A DNA stretch of 64,000 nt from Bryopsis sp. KO-2023 (GCA_030272585.1 BSYQ01000009.1:124001-188000), one strand, 5' to 3'; counted from the stretch's first letter, positions 19,021 through 31,824 are shown. Notes: a model not told the origin generated them from the sequence alone. Program-made: numbers and translations.

Positions 19021-22000
19021 ATGACGAACGTCGCACAGAAGGCAATAGAACTGTCCCGCGCCGTGTTCGAGCTCCGAGAGGTTTGCCTACACAGCGCCAG
19101 TGGTTGGGCTGCGGAACAATTGAAGGGGTTGGGCGAAAGCGACGAGTGTCGTCAAGGGCGAATTACCGGAGCGCGAGAAGCGCGGCAGAACTCCGAGTTG
19201 GATCCGAAATTCTTGCTTGCCCGACAATATTTTGAGGAAAAGGTAGTTTTTTTGGCGCGCAGGTGGTTTGACCTTCCAACCGTTGTTGTCGCCAACGCCA
19301 AACTGACAGAAACTCGATTTCTACACGATTCTCACTCCCACAATCTTCGAAAACAAACAAGACGCTGTTCTTGAGAGACTTTGGTGGTTGGAAAAATTAA
19401 GCAAATGGTTGAACTCACGAACCAGAATTAGTTTAGTTCAGCTTGATAATTTGGTGTCTTCAAGTTTGAACTGTGTTGAAACGACTTGGTGTGTGTGTTT
19501 ACCTTTCTCAAGGAATACCAAAAAGCAGCCCGCTGTTTGAGTGGGGTGTATGGTAGGAAGTCCGTTTTCCTCAGATGCTATGCTCTCTTTATCGCAGGCC
19601 AGAAGGGACGAGAGTGAGTGAAACAAAGTTTTAGATGTGGGTCCAATTAAATCCAGTTGACAGGAATAACACATATCTATTCTACCCATTGTTCAAACAT
19701 AGAATATCCAAGCACTGGCCAGCTTCAGAAAATGAAAAAAGAAATACTGAAAAAAAAACTTTCCAAACAACCTGGATACCATCTTTTCGGTGAAAATTCG
19801 TTAAGAATCATGTTTTTTTATGGTTGCGTTTCGCAGGGATGAAATGGCAGAAAGTCACTGTCAGTTATTGGACCAGAGTCAGGTCCAAAATGCCCACTTA
19901 GTTAACCTCGAAAAGGAAATTTGCCAACAGCTACAGAATCATCCAACCGAACCATTCTTGCTGTATGTGTACGGACTTGTCCTGTCAGACAGGTGGGGCT
20001 TGACACATTATAGAAATATGATCAAACGGTGTTCAGTCCAAGTATCAGGGTTTTTTTACATCATTTTGGCTGTCAGATTCCAGCAGTGATGGACCACTTG
20101 GCAGCTCATTTTTTTTTTGATTGTTTTTGATATGATTTGTACATCCATTTTCGTGCTGTGTGGTCTGAATATGTTGTGGGGTTGAAAATATGACTTGTGT
20201 CAATGTTGTTGAAGTGGATTTTTTTGATGTCTTGTTGGAGAGGCAACGAAATGAAGAAGCTCGGGCAGCTTTTGTGAAATCGGTCACAGGCTACCCTTGC
20301 AATTGGAGTGGCTGGCAGGTACACAGTCCCAAAACGCATGGTTGAGTTGACACAGCCAGAAACAACAAAAGAAGACAAGAAGGAAAAATTAACGAACGTA
20401 CCGTATTGGTTGTCGTATCTTTCTAGGCCTTGCATGAGCTCTGCCCATCGTTGGATATCGTTGATAGCCTGAGGATACCGAATCATTGGATGAACAATTT
20501 CTTTTTTGCACACCTCAGCGTCGAACTGAAGCAGCCTCAAGATGGATTGCTAAGATTACAGCAAATTTCCACAGTGTTTCCTACCAGTGCATTTGTGCTC
20601 AGCGAGGTAAGCCACATGGAACTGCTTTTTCGAATCAGTATCCAGATGTTGCATGTGGCATTCCTCCTCAAGAACTGTTAGTATTCTTACAAAAACAGCG
20701 AAAATGTGGAAAAGAAATTTGCAATGACGTGAAAGGTAACTATGGAACGTTTCATTACCCAGTTCTAGGTTGACCTTCATGTGATGTATGCTTTCGCTGC
20801 CAATCTGTCGATCGAGCCCCACTTACAACTATTTTAGTTAAAACTAGATTCTCACTGGACAAGATGACCGAATTGGATCAATTGAAGCAATACTGTATGA
20901 TCCACTGTTTTTGAGAGTTCGCTGTGTGAAGAAACCCGATCGACATTTCCTAATCCTGCCCTTGTGTGTATTGCAGTGTGCATCCACTCATTACAATCTT
21001 CGAAATTTTGATATTTCGCAGAGCCTGTTCGAAGACCTCTTGGAGCAGGATCCCTATCGACTGGAGGTGTGTCCTTTGCTTTTGTCGGAACGAAACTTCT
21101 AGTTTTTTCTTTTGCCTGTTCTTCCTTTTTTTCCCTCTTATTAAGATTAGTCAGCAGCATCAGGCCTGAAAAAATAAAATACATGTGTATATCTTCTTCC
21201 AATTGAGATTTTTGATTTGCGATTTTTTGGTGCAGGGGATCGACGCATATTCCAACATACTGTATGTCAAAGAGCTTTCGGCAGAGTTGAGTCACCTGGC
21301 ACACAAAGCCATGTCCATAGATAAATACAGACCAGAAACATGCTGTATCGTTGGAAACTACTATTCTTTGAAATGCCTTCACCACAAGGTACGAGTGAGA
21401 GACACGGGAAAAAAATCCATTACATCGAATTCTGACATGCATCTTTGCTCTTTTTCGACTTTTTATTTCCCTTTTTCAAGTGGACTGGATCAATTGCTGG
21501 AAAAGATAATGATACGACCTGTGTTGGTCTTGGAGGAACCCTCAGGATAGACGTGAAAATCTTATCGATAAAGAATCAGAATTGAGTTGAATTGGCTGCA
21601 GGGAACATCTGGATTTAGAGGTATGTTTTGATATCAAGTGGCTGATGTGGCGGTACAGGCATTACAGTACTTTCAAAGAGCTCTGAAGCTTGATCCCAAA
21701 TTCTTGTCGGCTTGGACATTGATGGGCCACGAATACATCGAGATCAGGAACTACCCAGCTGCAATAGGTAATTTAGATGTGCCGGCATCCTTATTGGCTT
21801 TAGTTTGGTAAACATCCATCAATGCAACCATCAATTTTTTTGAATGGATGCAGACGCTTACCGACGTGGAGCCGACATGGACAGCAAAGATTTCCAGAGT
21901 TGGTACGGTCTCGGCCAAGCCTACGAAATGATGGAGATGCCGTCATTTGCTCTCTACTACTTTAGGAAGTAAGTCGCCAATTCTGTTTCCTTGTTCGTCG

Positions 22001-22911
22001 CATTTGGGGGGGGGGATTCCTTTTTCTTTACGAGCCACTCGCGACAATGAGCACCATACAAATCAGAAAGCCGAAGTAAAATTGAGCAAGTCATTAGGGT
22101 TAGAATATTTTTCTCAAATGAAGGCTGTTTTCTGTTTGGTCAGGGCAGCCAATTTGCAGCCCGATGATGCCAGAATGTGGAATGCAATGGGGATTTGCTA
22201 CCAAAAGGAATCAATAAACAAGCCAAACGCTGCCATCAAGTGTTTCCAACGAGCTCTCAGCGCCGGTGACCTTGAGGGCATATCAGTAAACTTCTTGGTA
22301 AGTGTTGAAAGAGAAAAACGGATCACAACATTATTTGTCCTTTTTCCGAGAGAAGTAACCACAAATTTGAAATAATTATCGATGCATTTGTGGCTGGGTT
22401 TTGTTCGCTGACTGTGTGTGTAAATAAAATGCAGGCTCGACTTTACCAGAAAAGTGGGCAAATGGACGAAGCAGCTCATTACTATGAACTTTTATTCAAA
22501 AGGCTTGATGATCAACACATGGGAGGGAAAGATATGGTGGAGGCACTCACATTTCTGGCAGAAAACTACATGGTAAATCATACTCCACATGGAATGTGCT
22601 CCCTTAGGTTCATTATTCACATTGGTTTTTCTATCCTTTTACGATTAGTAAGTTGACTGTCTGGGGATTTAATCAATCAATGGAGAATGGCAAGCTCAGC
22701 ACAAACCACGCCGAACATAAATAAGACATGTTTGAAGTGAATGCATGTGTCTGGCCAATAAAGTGAATACGATATGTTCTTTCAGACATCAAGACAATAT
22801 AAAAAGGCTGAAAGATGCTGCACACGATTGATGGATCTGGGAGGCCCGGAGCGAGAGAAAGCCAAGCAATTGATGAGATATATGGGAAGGAGTTTCTTAG
22901 GTCAGGTTTAG
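19021..22911 (+). CDS. APC8: Anaphase-promoting complex subunit 8 (CDC23)
   Basis: APC8/CDC23 is a TPR scaffold subunit of the anaphase-promoting complex, the nuclear ubiquitin ligase that drives anaphase and mitotic exit. I chain 12 exons with matching phases: 19021-19242, 19513-19613, 19837-19992, 20243-20318, 20427-20606, 20977-21066, 21236-21388, 21659-21767, 21854-21968, 22144-22297, 22435-22572 and 22786-22911, giving 539 residues, close to the family length. Diagnostic phrases include a CLHSASGWAAEQL N terminus, NHWMNNFF, DKYRPETCCIVGNYYSLK, LSAWTLMGHEY and WYGLGQAYEMM, which belong to the TPR array. The start is the first ATG in frame; the open frame upstream to 18964 has no ATG. A retroelement LTR ends 390 bp upstream. 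Introns begin GT and end AG throughout. Confidence 0.9.
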
Positions 22912-24220
22912 GTTAGATTTTCTAGGTTGGCTGCGGGAAAGTTAATTGAATCACACACTGGGCATTTCCAACACAGTCGTGGAAATATTATCTGAGGGAT
23001 GTTGAAATCAGGTTCAGAACAAGGCCACAAAGAGTACGGATGAGAAGAACTACCAGAATATGAATTGTCAATGCCATGTAATACAACAGCAGTTCTTTTT
23101 ATTTCCCCCCCCCCACGTCTCCGTCTCACTTTGACGAACAAGGTATGAATGATGACACATCACACAACGAGACCCAACGTCAGGGTCTTTCGGGAGAGTT
23201 GCTGTGCAATATAGAATCAAAAATGTCTTTCAGATCTCTCTAACAAGGAAAAAGTTGGTCTGAAATTTCACAATACTGTTTTGACAGACTAATGCTTTTT
23301 CAATACTTCCATAAAGATACACCAGAGTGCATCCCACCTAACACTGTTGGATTCTCTGCTATCGAGTAGGAGATGCATGTGGTTCCATTACTAAGCATTT
23401 CCTATTTCCCCAGTTGTCACTTCGATTTGGACTCATGAACAGCTCCCCTAAAAAGGACAGAGTGAACAAAGGATAGGAAGGAGGATTGTAACAACATATT
23501 ACAGGGCTTCACAGTTGGGGTCATGTCAGACACATCAATGATTTTTCAGACTGGTCTGCAAGGAACTGTTGACTAAACAGTTTGATGTTCTCAAGTAGCA
23601 TCAGGATTTCCTTGGCGAACAACTCTGCCACTAGATAGCAGGACGGATGTTATGTTCTTCTGCATGTCATCCACACCAGCAAATTCGAATATGACATTTG
23701 TTGGCGATTATTAATCGATTCAAGTCATTTTCCAACTCTGGACAGACAGCAGCGATGCACACAATCATCATCCCCACTCCCAGAACGGGGTTTTTCCTCA
23801 GGTGTTGCGAAGGAGGTCGTTCCGATGCTCCACGGAAGTATTCCGGCGTCCTGCGGGCACTCGTCCCGCTGTTTCTTCGAAACACGCCGTCCACCCCTGC
23901 GGAGGAACTGTACCATAAACGCCATAGCAACGCCCCAAAAAACAGAAGAAGCTGCGAACTTTTGTGGACCTGATGGTGTGCAAATATAACAAACGTTTGG
24001 CATCATTTGGCTAGGATTTCAATTTTTAGAAAGATTCCCAAAATCCAGGAGTGAAATTTAAATTCTGGCAGCTCTCATTCATGCTTTTCACAATCAGCAT
24101 TTTTGTTTTTGAGGAAAATGTTGGACACATGACGGGGCACATCTGGTTCGCAGCTGAGAAAGTTTGTTTTCCTGCCACTCTCTGAAACTGAAGTTTTTGG
24201 TATGTTTTGTTTTTGTTTAG
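22912..24220. other. Intergenic region; probable unresolved 5' exon(s) of the next gene
   Basis: After the APC8 stop there is about 1.3 kb without a firm gene. Short open frames on both strands near 23700-24000 are Arg/Ser-rich. One of them could encode the missing transit peptide of the MiaB-like gene, but I found no splice pairing with the right phase. Confidence 0.3.
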
Positions 24221-27141
24221 GCAAGGTCCTCCAGAGAAAAAATCTGGTGTCTACTCCTGCACCCAGGGGGAAGAAGTATCACATTCACACTTTCGGCTGC
24301 CAGGTGTGTCATATGAACACCAATTTAGAAAGCTTCTTTTGGTTTCTCCTCAACTTGAAGAAGAAGGAAATAAGTTACCCTTAAAAAATAGGAGCAGTTT
24401 TGATTGGCTTCCTTTGCAACTAAAGAATTCTGGAGAGGTTTTCTTTCTTTTGGTTTTCTTTTGAAATCGTATGGAAAGAAACTGGTCAAATCCGACATTG
24501 ATGGAATGACTATTTTTTGGTTGTTTTCAGATGAATTTGGCCGATTCGGAAAGAATGGCTGGAGTGTTAGAGGAAGAAGGTTACGAGAACACGGAGGACC
24601 CCGATGGTGCAGATGTTCTTGTGTACAACACTTGCTCTATCAGGGACAAAGCGGAGCAAAAAGTGTATTCTGTTCTGGGAAGACAGGTGGGTGTTTGCCT
24701 GTGGGGGTGTGTTGTGATAGTTTTTTCTGTGGGGGTTTTTGCAAATATCGGGGAAAATGTGCTAAACATTAGGTGGGACCCCGATTGAAAAAAGGACTAT
24801 AAATCTCAATAGATGGTATGAACTGCTAAAATTATCTGGTTCACAGAGAAATGTTTTGGCTGGGTGTGTTTTCTGAATTAGCAACAAATATTGGGCATCT
24901 TAGTCAATCGCAATCTTTTCTTTTGGCACAGGCGAAACGCAAGCGTGAGAAAATGGGGGATTTGAAAATCGTGGTTGCTGGCTGTGTCGCTTCTCAAGAA
25001 GGAAACGCTTTGTTGAGAAGATGCCCTGAAGTGGATTTGGTCATGGGTAAGAATTTTCCATTCATGATTCTGTAATTGGTTCAACATCAAATAAGCAATC
25101 ATAGCTCTGACCCACATCATTTTCGACCGTGATGCAACTTCGACACTTTGAAACAGAGGTGGCTTTGTTTTCTTGTTTCCAGAGTTTTCACTGATTTTTT
25201 TTTAAAAGGAAACTAGGCAACCCTTTGTGTTGATAATATTTATAGGACCTCATTATGCCAATCGCCTGGGGGATCTCCTGGATCAAGTTGATCAAGGCTC
25301 CCAAGTGGTGGCCACTGAGGAAACCGAAATCATGGAAGATGTGGCAGTCCCTCGGAGGAGCTCCAGCATTTCGGCTTGGGTGAATTTGATCTACGGATGC
25401 AACGAGCACTGCACCTACTGTGTGGTGCCAAACACCAGGGGGAAGGAGCAAAGTCGAACCCCCATGGCTGTCAGAAATGAGATGGTTGCCCTCGGGGAAG
25501 CAGGTCAGTGTGTGAATTTGTGAACGACAGCTGAAACATGTCGATTGCACATACAGAAATTCCCAAATTCTGCAGAGTTTGGTGAAATCCTCTGGCTAGG
25601 AGACAATTAACGGGGTTTGTGATGGGTGTATGGGTTCATGCGATGGTAAATTGAACACAAGTAGCAATTGAAACGAAGGAATGCACTTCTGGAGCTTGCA
25701 TGAATTTTTCTTGCTTTTTTATTATGTTTTTTTTTCCTTTATTACTGATGCAAAGGCTACAAAGAGGTAACTCTCCTGGGGCAAAACATCGATGCTTATG
25801 GACGTGACCTTCCTGGGCTGGCTTCGGATGGATCTGGCCGGAGAGCATGGACCTTCACCGATCTTCTTCAATTTGTGGGTGATGTCCCTGGCATTGAAAG
25901 AATCAGATTTGCAACGTCACATCCAAGATATTTCACAGGTGAGCCAAGGCTGCCCCAAACTCCCATCCAACAAGCAACCTGGGGTGAAGATCATTTCCAT
26001 GTCAATCGTTCTGTAAACAGCCTGTTTCTTTTCATCGTTATCCTCGTTGTTTTGTTTTGTTGCAATGGACAGTGGCTTCCATGAATGCCAGGTAGTCGGC
26101 ATTCATTTGGCCACCTTTTTTGTTTTATGTATATTATGCTTGATGTCAGAAATTTCTTCGAACATTAGGAATACAACGAGGAGGTTGTTGATGCGTTTTT
26201 TTTGCAGAGCGTCTCATCCGTGCATGTTCGAAGATCGACAAACTTTGCGAGTTTTTCCATATTCCATTTCAGTCGGGGGATAACCTCATCTTGAGAGAAA
26301 TGAGGAGGGGCTACACGCACGAGCGATACAGGAAAATCATCGACAACATTCGAAGGTACATGCCGGATGCGTCCATAAGTGGAGATGCTATTGTCGGGTT
26401 CCCAGGTATTGATGGTGGGGTATGAAATATGGACGCAGATGCAGAGGTGGTTCATCTACCCTGGGAGGTGGTTTAAGCCAATTTGTGGGGATTGTTTTCT
26501 TTCCAGGTTGATAAAAAGGGAATTCCTGCCTAGTGTGGAATGACTGTATTCTTACGATAGAAAATTGTTGATTGCCCATGAAGGTTTGAATGGTGGTTGT
26601 AGGTGAGACAGAAGAACAATTTGAGAGGACAGTGGCCCTTGTTCGTGAGGTAGGTTTCGATCGAGTCAACACGGCTGCCTATTCTCCACGCCCTAACACC
26701 CCAGCCGCCGACAGAGAAGATCAAGTGGCCGATTTCATCAAGCAGGTGAGGGTAGGGGGTAATCGTGGTGGTGAAAAATTGCACCACCCCACTGTCCATT
26801 CTTGTGTTTTCTTGTTTTTTTGATTTTATTGTCCATATTGTGAGAGGGCAAGTATTGGCTTGCTGATGCTGTCTTTTCTTTGTGTTGGTCAGGATCGACT
26901 GAATCGATTGAATGCTGTGGTCAATGAAATCGCCGAGGCTCGTGCCCAGCGATTTTCTGGCAGAGATTTGGAGGTGTTGGTGGAAGGGGTGAACCCTCGA
27001 AACGACATGCAAGGGATGGGAAGAACTCGGCACAACAAAGTTGTGTTCTTCGATGGAGATGGGGCTGCCTTGAAAGGGAAGGTCGTTACCTTCAGGGTGG
27101 AGAGAATCCGGCCGTACACTCTCTACGGAAGTCTGATTTAA
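24221..27141 (+). CDS. miaB: MiaB-type tRNA 2-methylthio-N6-isopentenyladenosine synthase (5' end unresolved)
   Basis: A radical SAM methylthiotransferase that adds a methylthio group to isopentenyl-A37 of tRNAs. Exons: 24221-24303, 24531-24686, 24932-25046, 25246-25503, 25756-25938, 26208-26405, 26603-26745 and 26893-27141, with phases consistent throughout. N-terminal domain Cys residues lie in [15 protein letters not shown] and VAGCVASQ; the radical SAM cluster is GCNEHCTYC (C-x3-C-x2-C); a C-terminal TRAM domain ends in [12 protein letters not shown]. Sequence character ([36 protein letters not shown]) is MiaB/bacterial-like, which suggests a nuclear gene for a plastid enzyme, though mitochondrial CDK5RAP1-type is not excluded. 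The first exon seen starts at codon position 2, so at least one upstream exon with the start and any transit peptide is missing. Confidence 0.88.
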
Positions 27142-27580
27142 TGGCTTCCATGGGGTGTGCTGGCGATTGTGGTCATTATATTCTGGTTTTGTTATTGAAA
27201 GGGATTAAGATGTCTCGTGTTTTCCACTCTCCCAATTCTGTCTGCTATTCTTGGAGGAGCGGCACAAAAGTCCATTTCAACCAGCCTCCTTCACTGGCAA
27301 TAGTCAAACCAGCTAGGCAAGACATCACCAAGCTCTCAAATGATCCATCGTCATCCATCAAGCCCTTCAACCACAATTCTTGCTGGAGACTTCATTGAAT
27401 TATTCATACAGGATCTGTTGAGGAAACCCTGACGAATGCATAACTGAAGCAAGAAACGCTCTCGAACCAGCCTTCCGAGCATTATGTCTGACTGTCAACC
27501 CACTCACAAGGACAGCTTCGAGTTTCTGGCGGTGGAAGGTGTTCTGCACACTCTCCCTAGCAACTTGCACTTGTCAGAGA

Positions 27581-28789
27581 ATGAAACGGGTGAATAGGTC
27601 GATCGCTGACTTCTTTACACCGACTGCCGGAGGAGGGAGTTTTCCAGAGAAAGACGTGAAATCCTGTGGGTCGGTGCGGACGTATAAAAAAAGGAAACGG
27701 TCCCCGGTCGCCGCAACTTCTTCAGCCTTGATTTCGCCGCGAAAAACCTCTGAAAAGAAGCGAAAAGAAGCCCCGCAGTTGTACCTGGACATAGGCCAAA
27801 AAGATTTCTCCGGCAAAAAATGCCCGACGTGTGGATTCTTCTACACCCCCGGAGTAAAGGTTGACGAAGACTTGCACAGCGAAATTCATAAGGGTGGGTC
27901 CAAACATATCGTTCACAAAGGATGGAAGCACGAGAGGGTCGTATTTCACGGGGTCGGAAATCAAGGAAGGATAATTCAGGTATCTACGCTCAGCCCCTCG
28001 TTGCAATGGGAGAAACTGACGAGAGTTTGTGAACTCATCGAGGATGAAATCGGCTTGGCGAAGTCGGAGTTATTGAGGGGCGAATGCAAAGCCTTGTTGC
28101 ACATTCTGGACAGCCGCGTCGTGGGTTGCGCAGTTTTCGAAGGGAACTGCCAGGGATGGAATTTGGTGAAGGTGCAAGGAAAGGGTGCCTTGGTGAGGAA
28201 ATCAGCAGTGGAGGGCTTGTCACCCAGAAGCTTTCCCATAAGAGGGGTTTCGAAACATAGCACGTTGGGCAAAAGTGGAGGTCATTTAGAAGACAGGTGC
28301 CCTGCTCCAAGCAGTGGGGTTTCCACTTCAAAGAGTTGTTGCAATGATGAGGGCAATTTTTCCACCACCAGGGAAATCAATCTGAAACCCAAAAGAAAAA
28401 ACTTTGATTTGGACGCATTCAAGCCATCGAGCGAAGCAACGAAAAGTGTTTCAGAAAACGGTGAAGCCAAAAATGTGGATATGGGGTCGGGGGAAACACA
28501 CGAGCCGGTTGAAAACGATAATGGGCGAAAATCGGAGATAGCAGGGGAGTGCAGTGGTGGTCAAAAAAAGGTTGTAAGAGTGTGTGGTGTGAGGGTTGTC
28601 TGGGTTTCCCCTGCTTACAGGCGAAGGGGCATCGCCAGCAAAATGTTGGATGTCTTGCAATCTGATTTGGTGGTGGGGAGAAGGTGCAAATTGGCTTTCC
28701 TTCAGCAGACCCTGGATGGGGAGGAGTTTTGCAGTGCTTATCTGGGCAGGAAAGATTACTGTTTGTACACTAGGGATGTTTCAAAATGA
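27581..28789 (+). CDS. ESCO: Cohesin acetyltransferase ESCO/Eco1/CTF7
   Basis: It acetylates the SMC3 cohesin subunit in S phase to establish sister-chromatid cohesion. The 402-residue protein has a PCNA-binding-like RSIADFFTP near the N terminus and a C2H2 zinc finger (CPTCGFFYTP then HSEIH, C-x2-C-x13-H-x3-H, near residues 79-99). The acetyltransferase half 1 ends in SRVVGCAVFEG. A low-complexity acidic insert of about 145 residues follows, then half 2 with the acetyl-CoA loop WVSPAYRRRGIASKMLD and FLQQTLDGEEFCSAYLG. The usual FSQP motif of the family is altered to FLQQ. The ATG at 27581 is the first in frame. It has no introns, unlike every well-resolved neighbour. It follows the MiaB-like gene by 440 bp in the same direction. 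Confidence 0.88.
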   Translation: MKRVNRSIADFFTPTAGGGSFPEKDVKSCGSVRTYKKRKRSPVAATSSALISPRKTSEKKRKEAPQLYLDIGQKDFSGKKCPTCGFFYTPGVKVDEDLHSEIHKGGSKHIVHKGWKHERVVFHGVGNQGRIIQVSTLSPSLQWEKLTRVCELIEDEIGLAKSELLRGECKALLHILDSRVVGCAVFEGNCQGWNLVKVQGKGALVRKSAVEGLSPRSFPIRGVSKHSTLGKSGGHLEDRCPAPSSGVSTSKSCCNDEGNFSTTREINLKPKRKNFDLDAFKPSSEATKSVSENGEAKNVDMGSGETHEPVENDNGRKSEIAGECSGGQKKVVRVCGVRVVWVSPAYRRRGIASKMLDVLQSDLVVGRRCKLAFLQQTLDGEEFCSAYLGRKDYCLYTRDVSK

Positions 28790-29241
28790 AAGATGCATGG
28801 GAAGGTTTTCTTCTCCAGGGATTAGAGTGCGATCGGTTTTGCTGGAGTGACAGCAGTTTGGGGTCACCCATGTAGACCTCTTCAACCACCAGGTGTGATT
28901 TGACATTATCTGCACACATCCATAACTGTACATGGAGATTTGTTTTTTTTTGTCAGCAGGAAGTGCAATCCGTACTAAACCTGAGGGCATAATTTACAGA
29001 CGATAGAAAATTCTGATGGTTCCATTTCATCTTTTTCAATTACAAAAATAGAAAAGGCAAATTGTTTATCACTTAGGTTGACAATCAACTGCCGATTGAA
29101 ACACTGTCTCAAAAAATTCCCTCCCATCCAAGAATCAGGTTGAATCCGGTCTTGTAACTCACAACCCTATTGGGTCCCCCTTTCCTTCCCTGCCACCTTC
29201 TAATATAAAGACTCCAGTCCAATCATGTTTTTCAAAATGCT
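28790..29241. other. Intergenic, convergent gene ends
   Basis: The 3' flanks of the plus-strand ESCO gene and the minus-strand hydrolase meet here. No coding or repeat structure seen. Confidence 0.5.
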
Positions 29242-31237
29242 CTACGTTGCGACTTCAACAGGCATTTGTTCGCTTATCCACCCTTTCAAATCTTCCACGA
29301 ATCGCTCAGGCATTTCTTCATGAGGGATATGCCCACAATCCGCATACGAAATCAACTTACAGTTTGGAATCGATTTTGCCAGTTTCTCGCTGTTTATGAA
29401 TGGAACTAGCATATCTTCTTCGCCATGAATGATCAACACCCGGATTCCACGTTCCTCCACGGCGTTAACCAATCGCTGGAGCAGGCTTGGGGGTGACCGG
29501 TTTTTCCAGGCATCCCTGATTCTGGAAGAAAGACTCCTACGGCCTTGGGTCAGTCTTGCCCGGACGAAACGAACAATACCCCATTCCCACCCCATCACCA
29601 GCTGGGGTAACCTGAATACAGCAGATTGATATACATATAAAACTCGATAGGTGCGTCCCATGGAGCAAAGAGAAGTGAATTGAGACTAACGAGGCAAAAA
29701 CACTCTAAGAAATTGAAGAAACGAAATATTGAAGCAAGCAAATATGGACACATGCTAAGGACAGAATTGGCCGAGATGGTCGAAAGTGAACCACAATTCT
29801 TCGCCCACCCACCTGTATGAATTTATCACCGTCCGGCCGACAATATCCTTCTTGAAGAAAGCACTCTTCACACCTCTTTCCCAAAATTGGCGAGATCGAA
29901 CAGCCCACCTCAAACTCAGCACAATGAACGGCTGCACCAGCCAGAGTCCAAAAACAGACACCAGCTTCACACCAGAGGCCAGAATCTCACGAATCACCCC
30001 AACAGCTTTAGCAACCAGACCTTTATCAGACTTTCCAGAAGGTACCTCAGATCGAGTTGAATTTTGAAGGTTTTTCGACATCACTTTAGTGGCTATCAGG
30101 GCAGGAGCAACTAATACCAGCCCCGAAATTCCTTCAGGATGATTGACAGCCTCGTGGGCTACACATAGAGCCCCCATCGAGTGCCCAACCAAGTAAATCC
30201 CATCATTTGCATCCAAGGCAGACTGAGAACTTCTCCCCTCTGACGCTTTGTTTAAATTACCCAATGCCTTATTTTTCTGTAGTTCGGTGTCGCACACTTT
30301 CCTGCCTACACATCCACTGTATTCGAATGAATAGTCTCTGAGGGAACGTGGTCGTTTTGTGAGCCCGAATGCTGGGGTGTCATGAGATGTCACGCATGCA
30401 CTCAAAGCCTCACTCAATTGAGATTGGACGTCCCGCCACGATGATAGATTTGCTCCAAAGCCATGATACAGGTGAACCCCTGCACAACACATACCCACTC
30501 ATACACGACTATGCAAGTTGGCAGCTACGAGTCTTGGCAAATGCACTTTTCACTGGGACCGAAAACAGGTTCGAAATTGGAAAGGATTTGACACCTCTTG
30601 TTGGCACAGTGGAAGGGGACAGGCTCTTGTAATGAACGCATGTTCGCTCATCGTCCAGAAAGCGAGATTCACTATCCCCAAGCTCCGCCTCCGGTCGTTG
30701 CTTCGTCTAGCTGACACATCAATCGAATCCCCTTCAGAAATTCCCAAACACACCTGTGTCAAGTAGCTCACTAGAGATGTCGTGGACAAGAATTGATCCA
30801 CCATTCTTCTTCAGCAGGAGCGATGTTTCACATGCAAGTGTATCCTCAGCTCTATTGTGCATCAAGAGTTTTCGAACAGATTATTTTGATGATTTCCTTG
30901 CGGTTCCAAGTCGTACCATGTAGTGCGCCTCCAGTAAAACCAATCTCATCAACCCCAAGCATCCCAGAAACACAAACACTATACCCAACGAATAATAAAT
31001 GTTCATCTGACGAGGCGCTGTGGAGGCGAAAATCACCCCACACACCGACAGAGAAAAGAGCAACACCACCATCTTTTCCCAAATCTTCAAGTGGGGGGTG
31101 TAATCCAAATCTTCCTCAATAGCTGTACCGATGGAAGGGGCGATTGCACCAACATGAGATTCGATTGCAGTATTGGCCTGAATCACATGAAGACAATTGA
31201 TTTTTTTTTTCGCCAAATTGAAATGCAAGTCTGACAT
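29242..31237 (-). CDS. Membrane-anchored alpha/beta hydrolase
   Basis: Four exons chain in phase: 31237-30917, 30706-30529, 30479-29813 and 29611-29242, giving 511 residues. The N terminus carries two hydrophobic stretches (about residues 51-70 and 80-98), so the protein is likely membrane-anchored. The alpha/beta hydrolase fold starts at HYK...VHLYHGFGANLSSW (oxyanion region). The nucleophile elbow is GHSMG, the acid is in IIHGEEDMLVP, and the His is in DCGHIPHEE near the C terminus. The catalytic triad is therefore complete. Such proteins hydrolyse esters or related bonds; the substrate cannot be told. A large part between the elbow and the acid is hydrophobic, typical of a lid. It is divergent from the ORF at 31414. 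Confidence 0.8.
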
Positions 31238-31413
31238 TCCAACACGGAAATCACCATTGACTTGTTCAGTCCAATCTCGAGTTTTTTCGTTCCCTCAGAC
31301 ATGAAAATTTGTTTCAAGGAAGTGAACAGAACAATGACGGCTTTTCTTTTCCGAATTCACCAGTTTGGAAGGACCCCCAAACAGGTCGTTATGACAGTTA
31401 ACGCTCAGCCCGC

Positions 31414-31824
31414 ATGTTTACCATGCGCGAGCCTCCTCGACTGTTCACGGATACCAAAGGCTCCCTGACGTCGGTGGTCATCGATGACCAAGCACTGCTA
31501 CGTATGCTGTCGATGACGCCCTCCTTTCTCAGAAATAGTCGGTTAGACGATACTCTGCGTAAGTCGCCTGCCTCACGTAGAAATCTCTTGCGAAAACTTG
31601 TATGGGGATGGGCCAGTCCCAAAGAAGCGGAAAACGTCGACATAGTTTGGTCTCGATATGTGTGGGAGAGCGCGTGCGGGCGAAAAGCATTAGCAGTAGG
31701 ACATATTACTACTGATTCCGTCCAGTTGATTAATACAGGCCCAACATGTGGATTGTATGTTTTCAGTTATGATGCAGTTCCCTGTTCGACTGTGTTTAGG
31801 GGGGAGGGGAGTTGCAGCCTCTGA
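31414..31824 (+). CDS. Uncharacterised ORF, 136 codons
   Basis: A basic frame starting 177 bp from the divergent hydrolase start. The first two-thirds (rich in Arg, Leu and Ser) look protein-like, the end less so, so a splice donor may lie inside. I do not recognise a family. It could be an exon of a small unknown gene or a chance frame; codon and homology tests are needed to decide. Confidence 0.25.
   Translation: MFTMREPPRLFTDTKGSLTSVVIDDQALLRMLSMTPSFLRNSRLDDTLRKSPASRRNLLRKLVWGWASPKEAENVDIVWSRYVWESACGRKALAVGHITTDSVQLINTGPTCGLYVFSYDAVPCSTVFRGEGSCSL

Noticed and set aside
30754..30808. Extra exon in the alpha/beta hydrolase gene
   Set aside because: It has splice-like borders, but joining it breaks the phase with the next exon; exon 1 joins directly to 30706 in phase.
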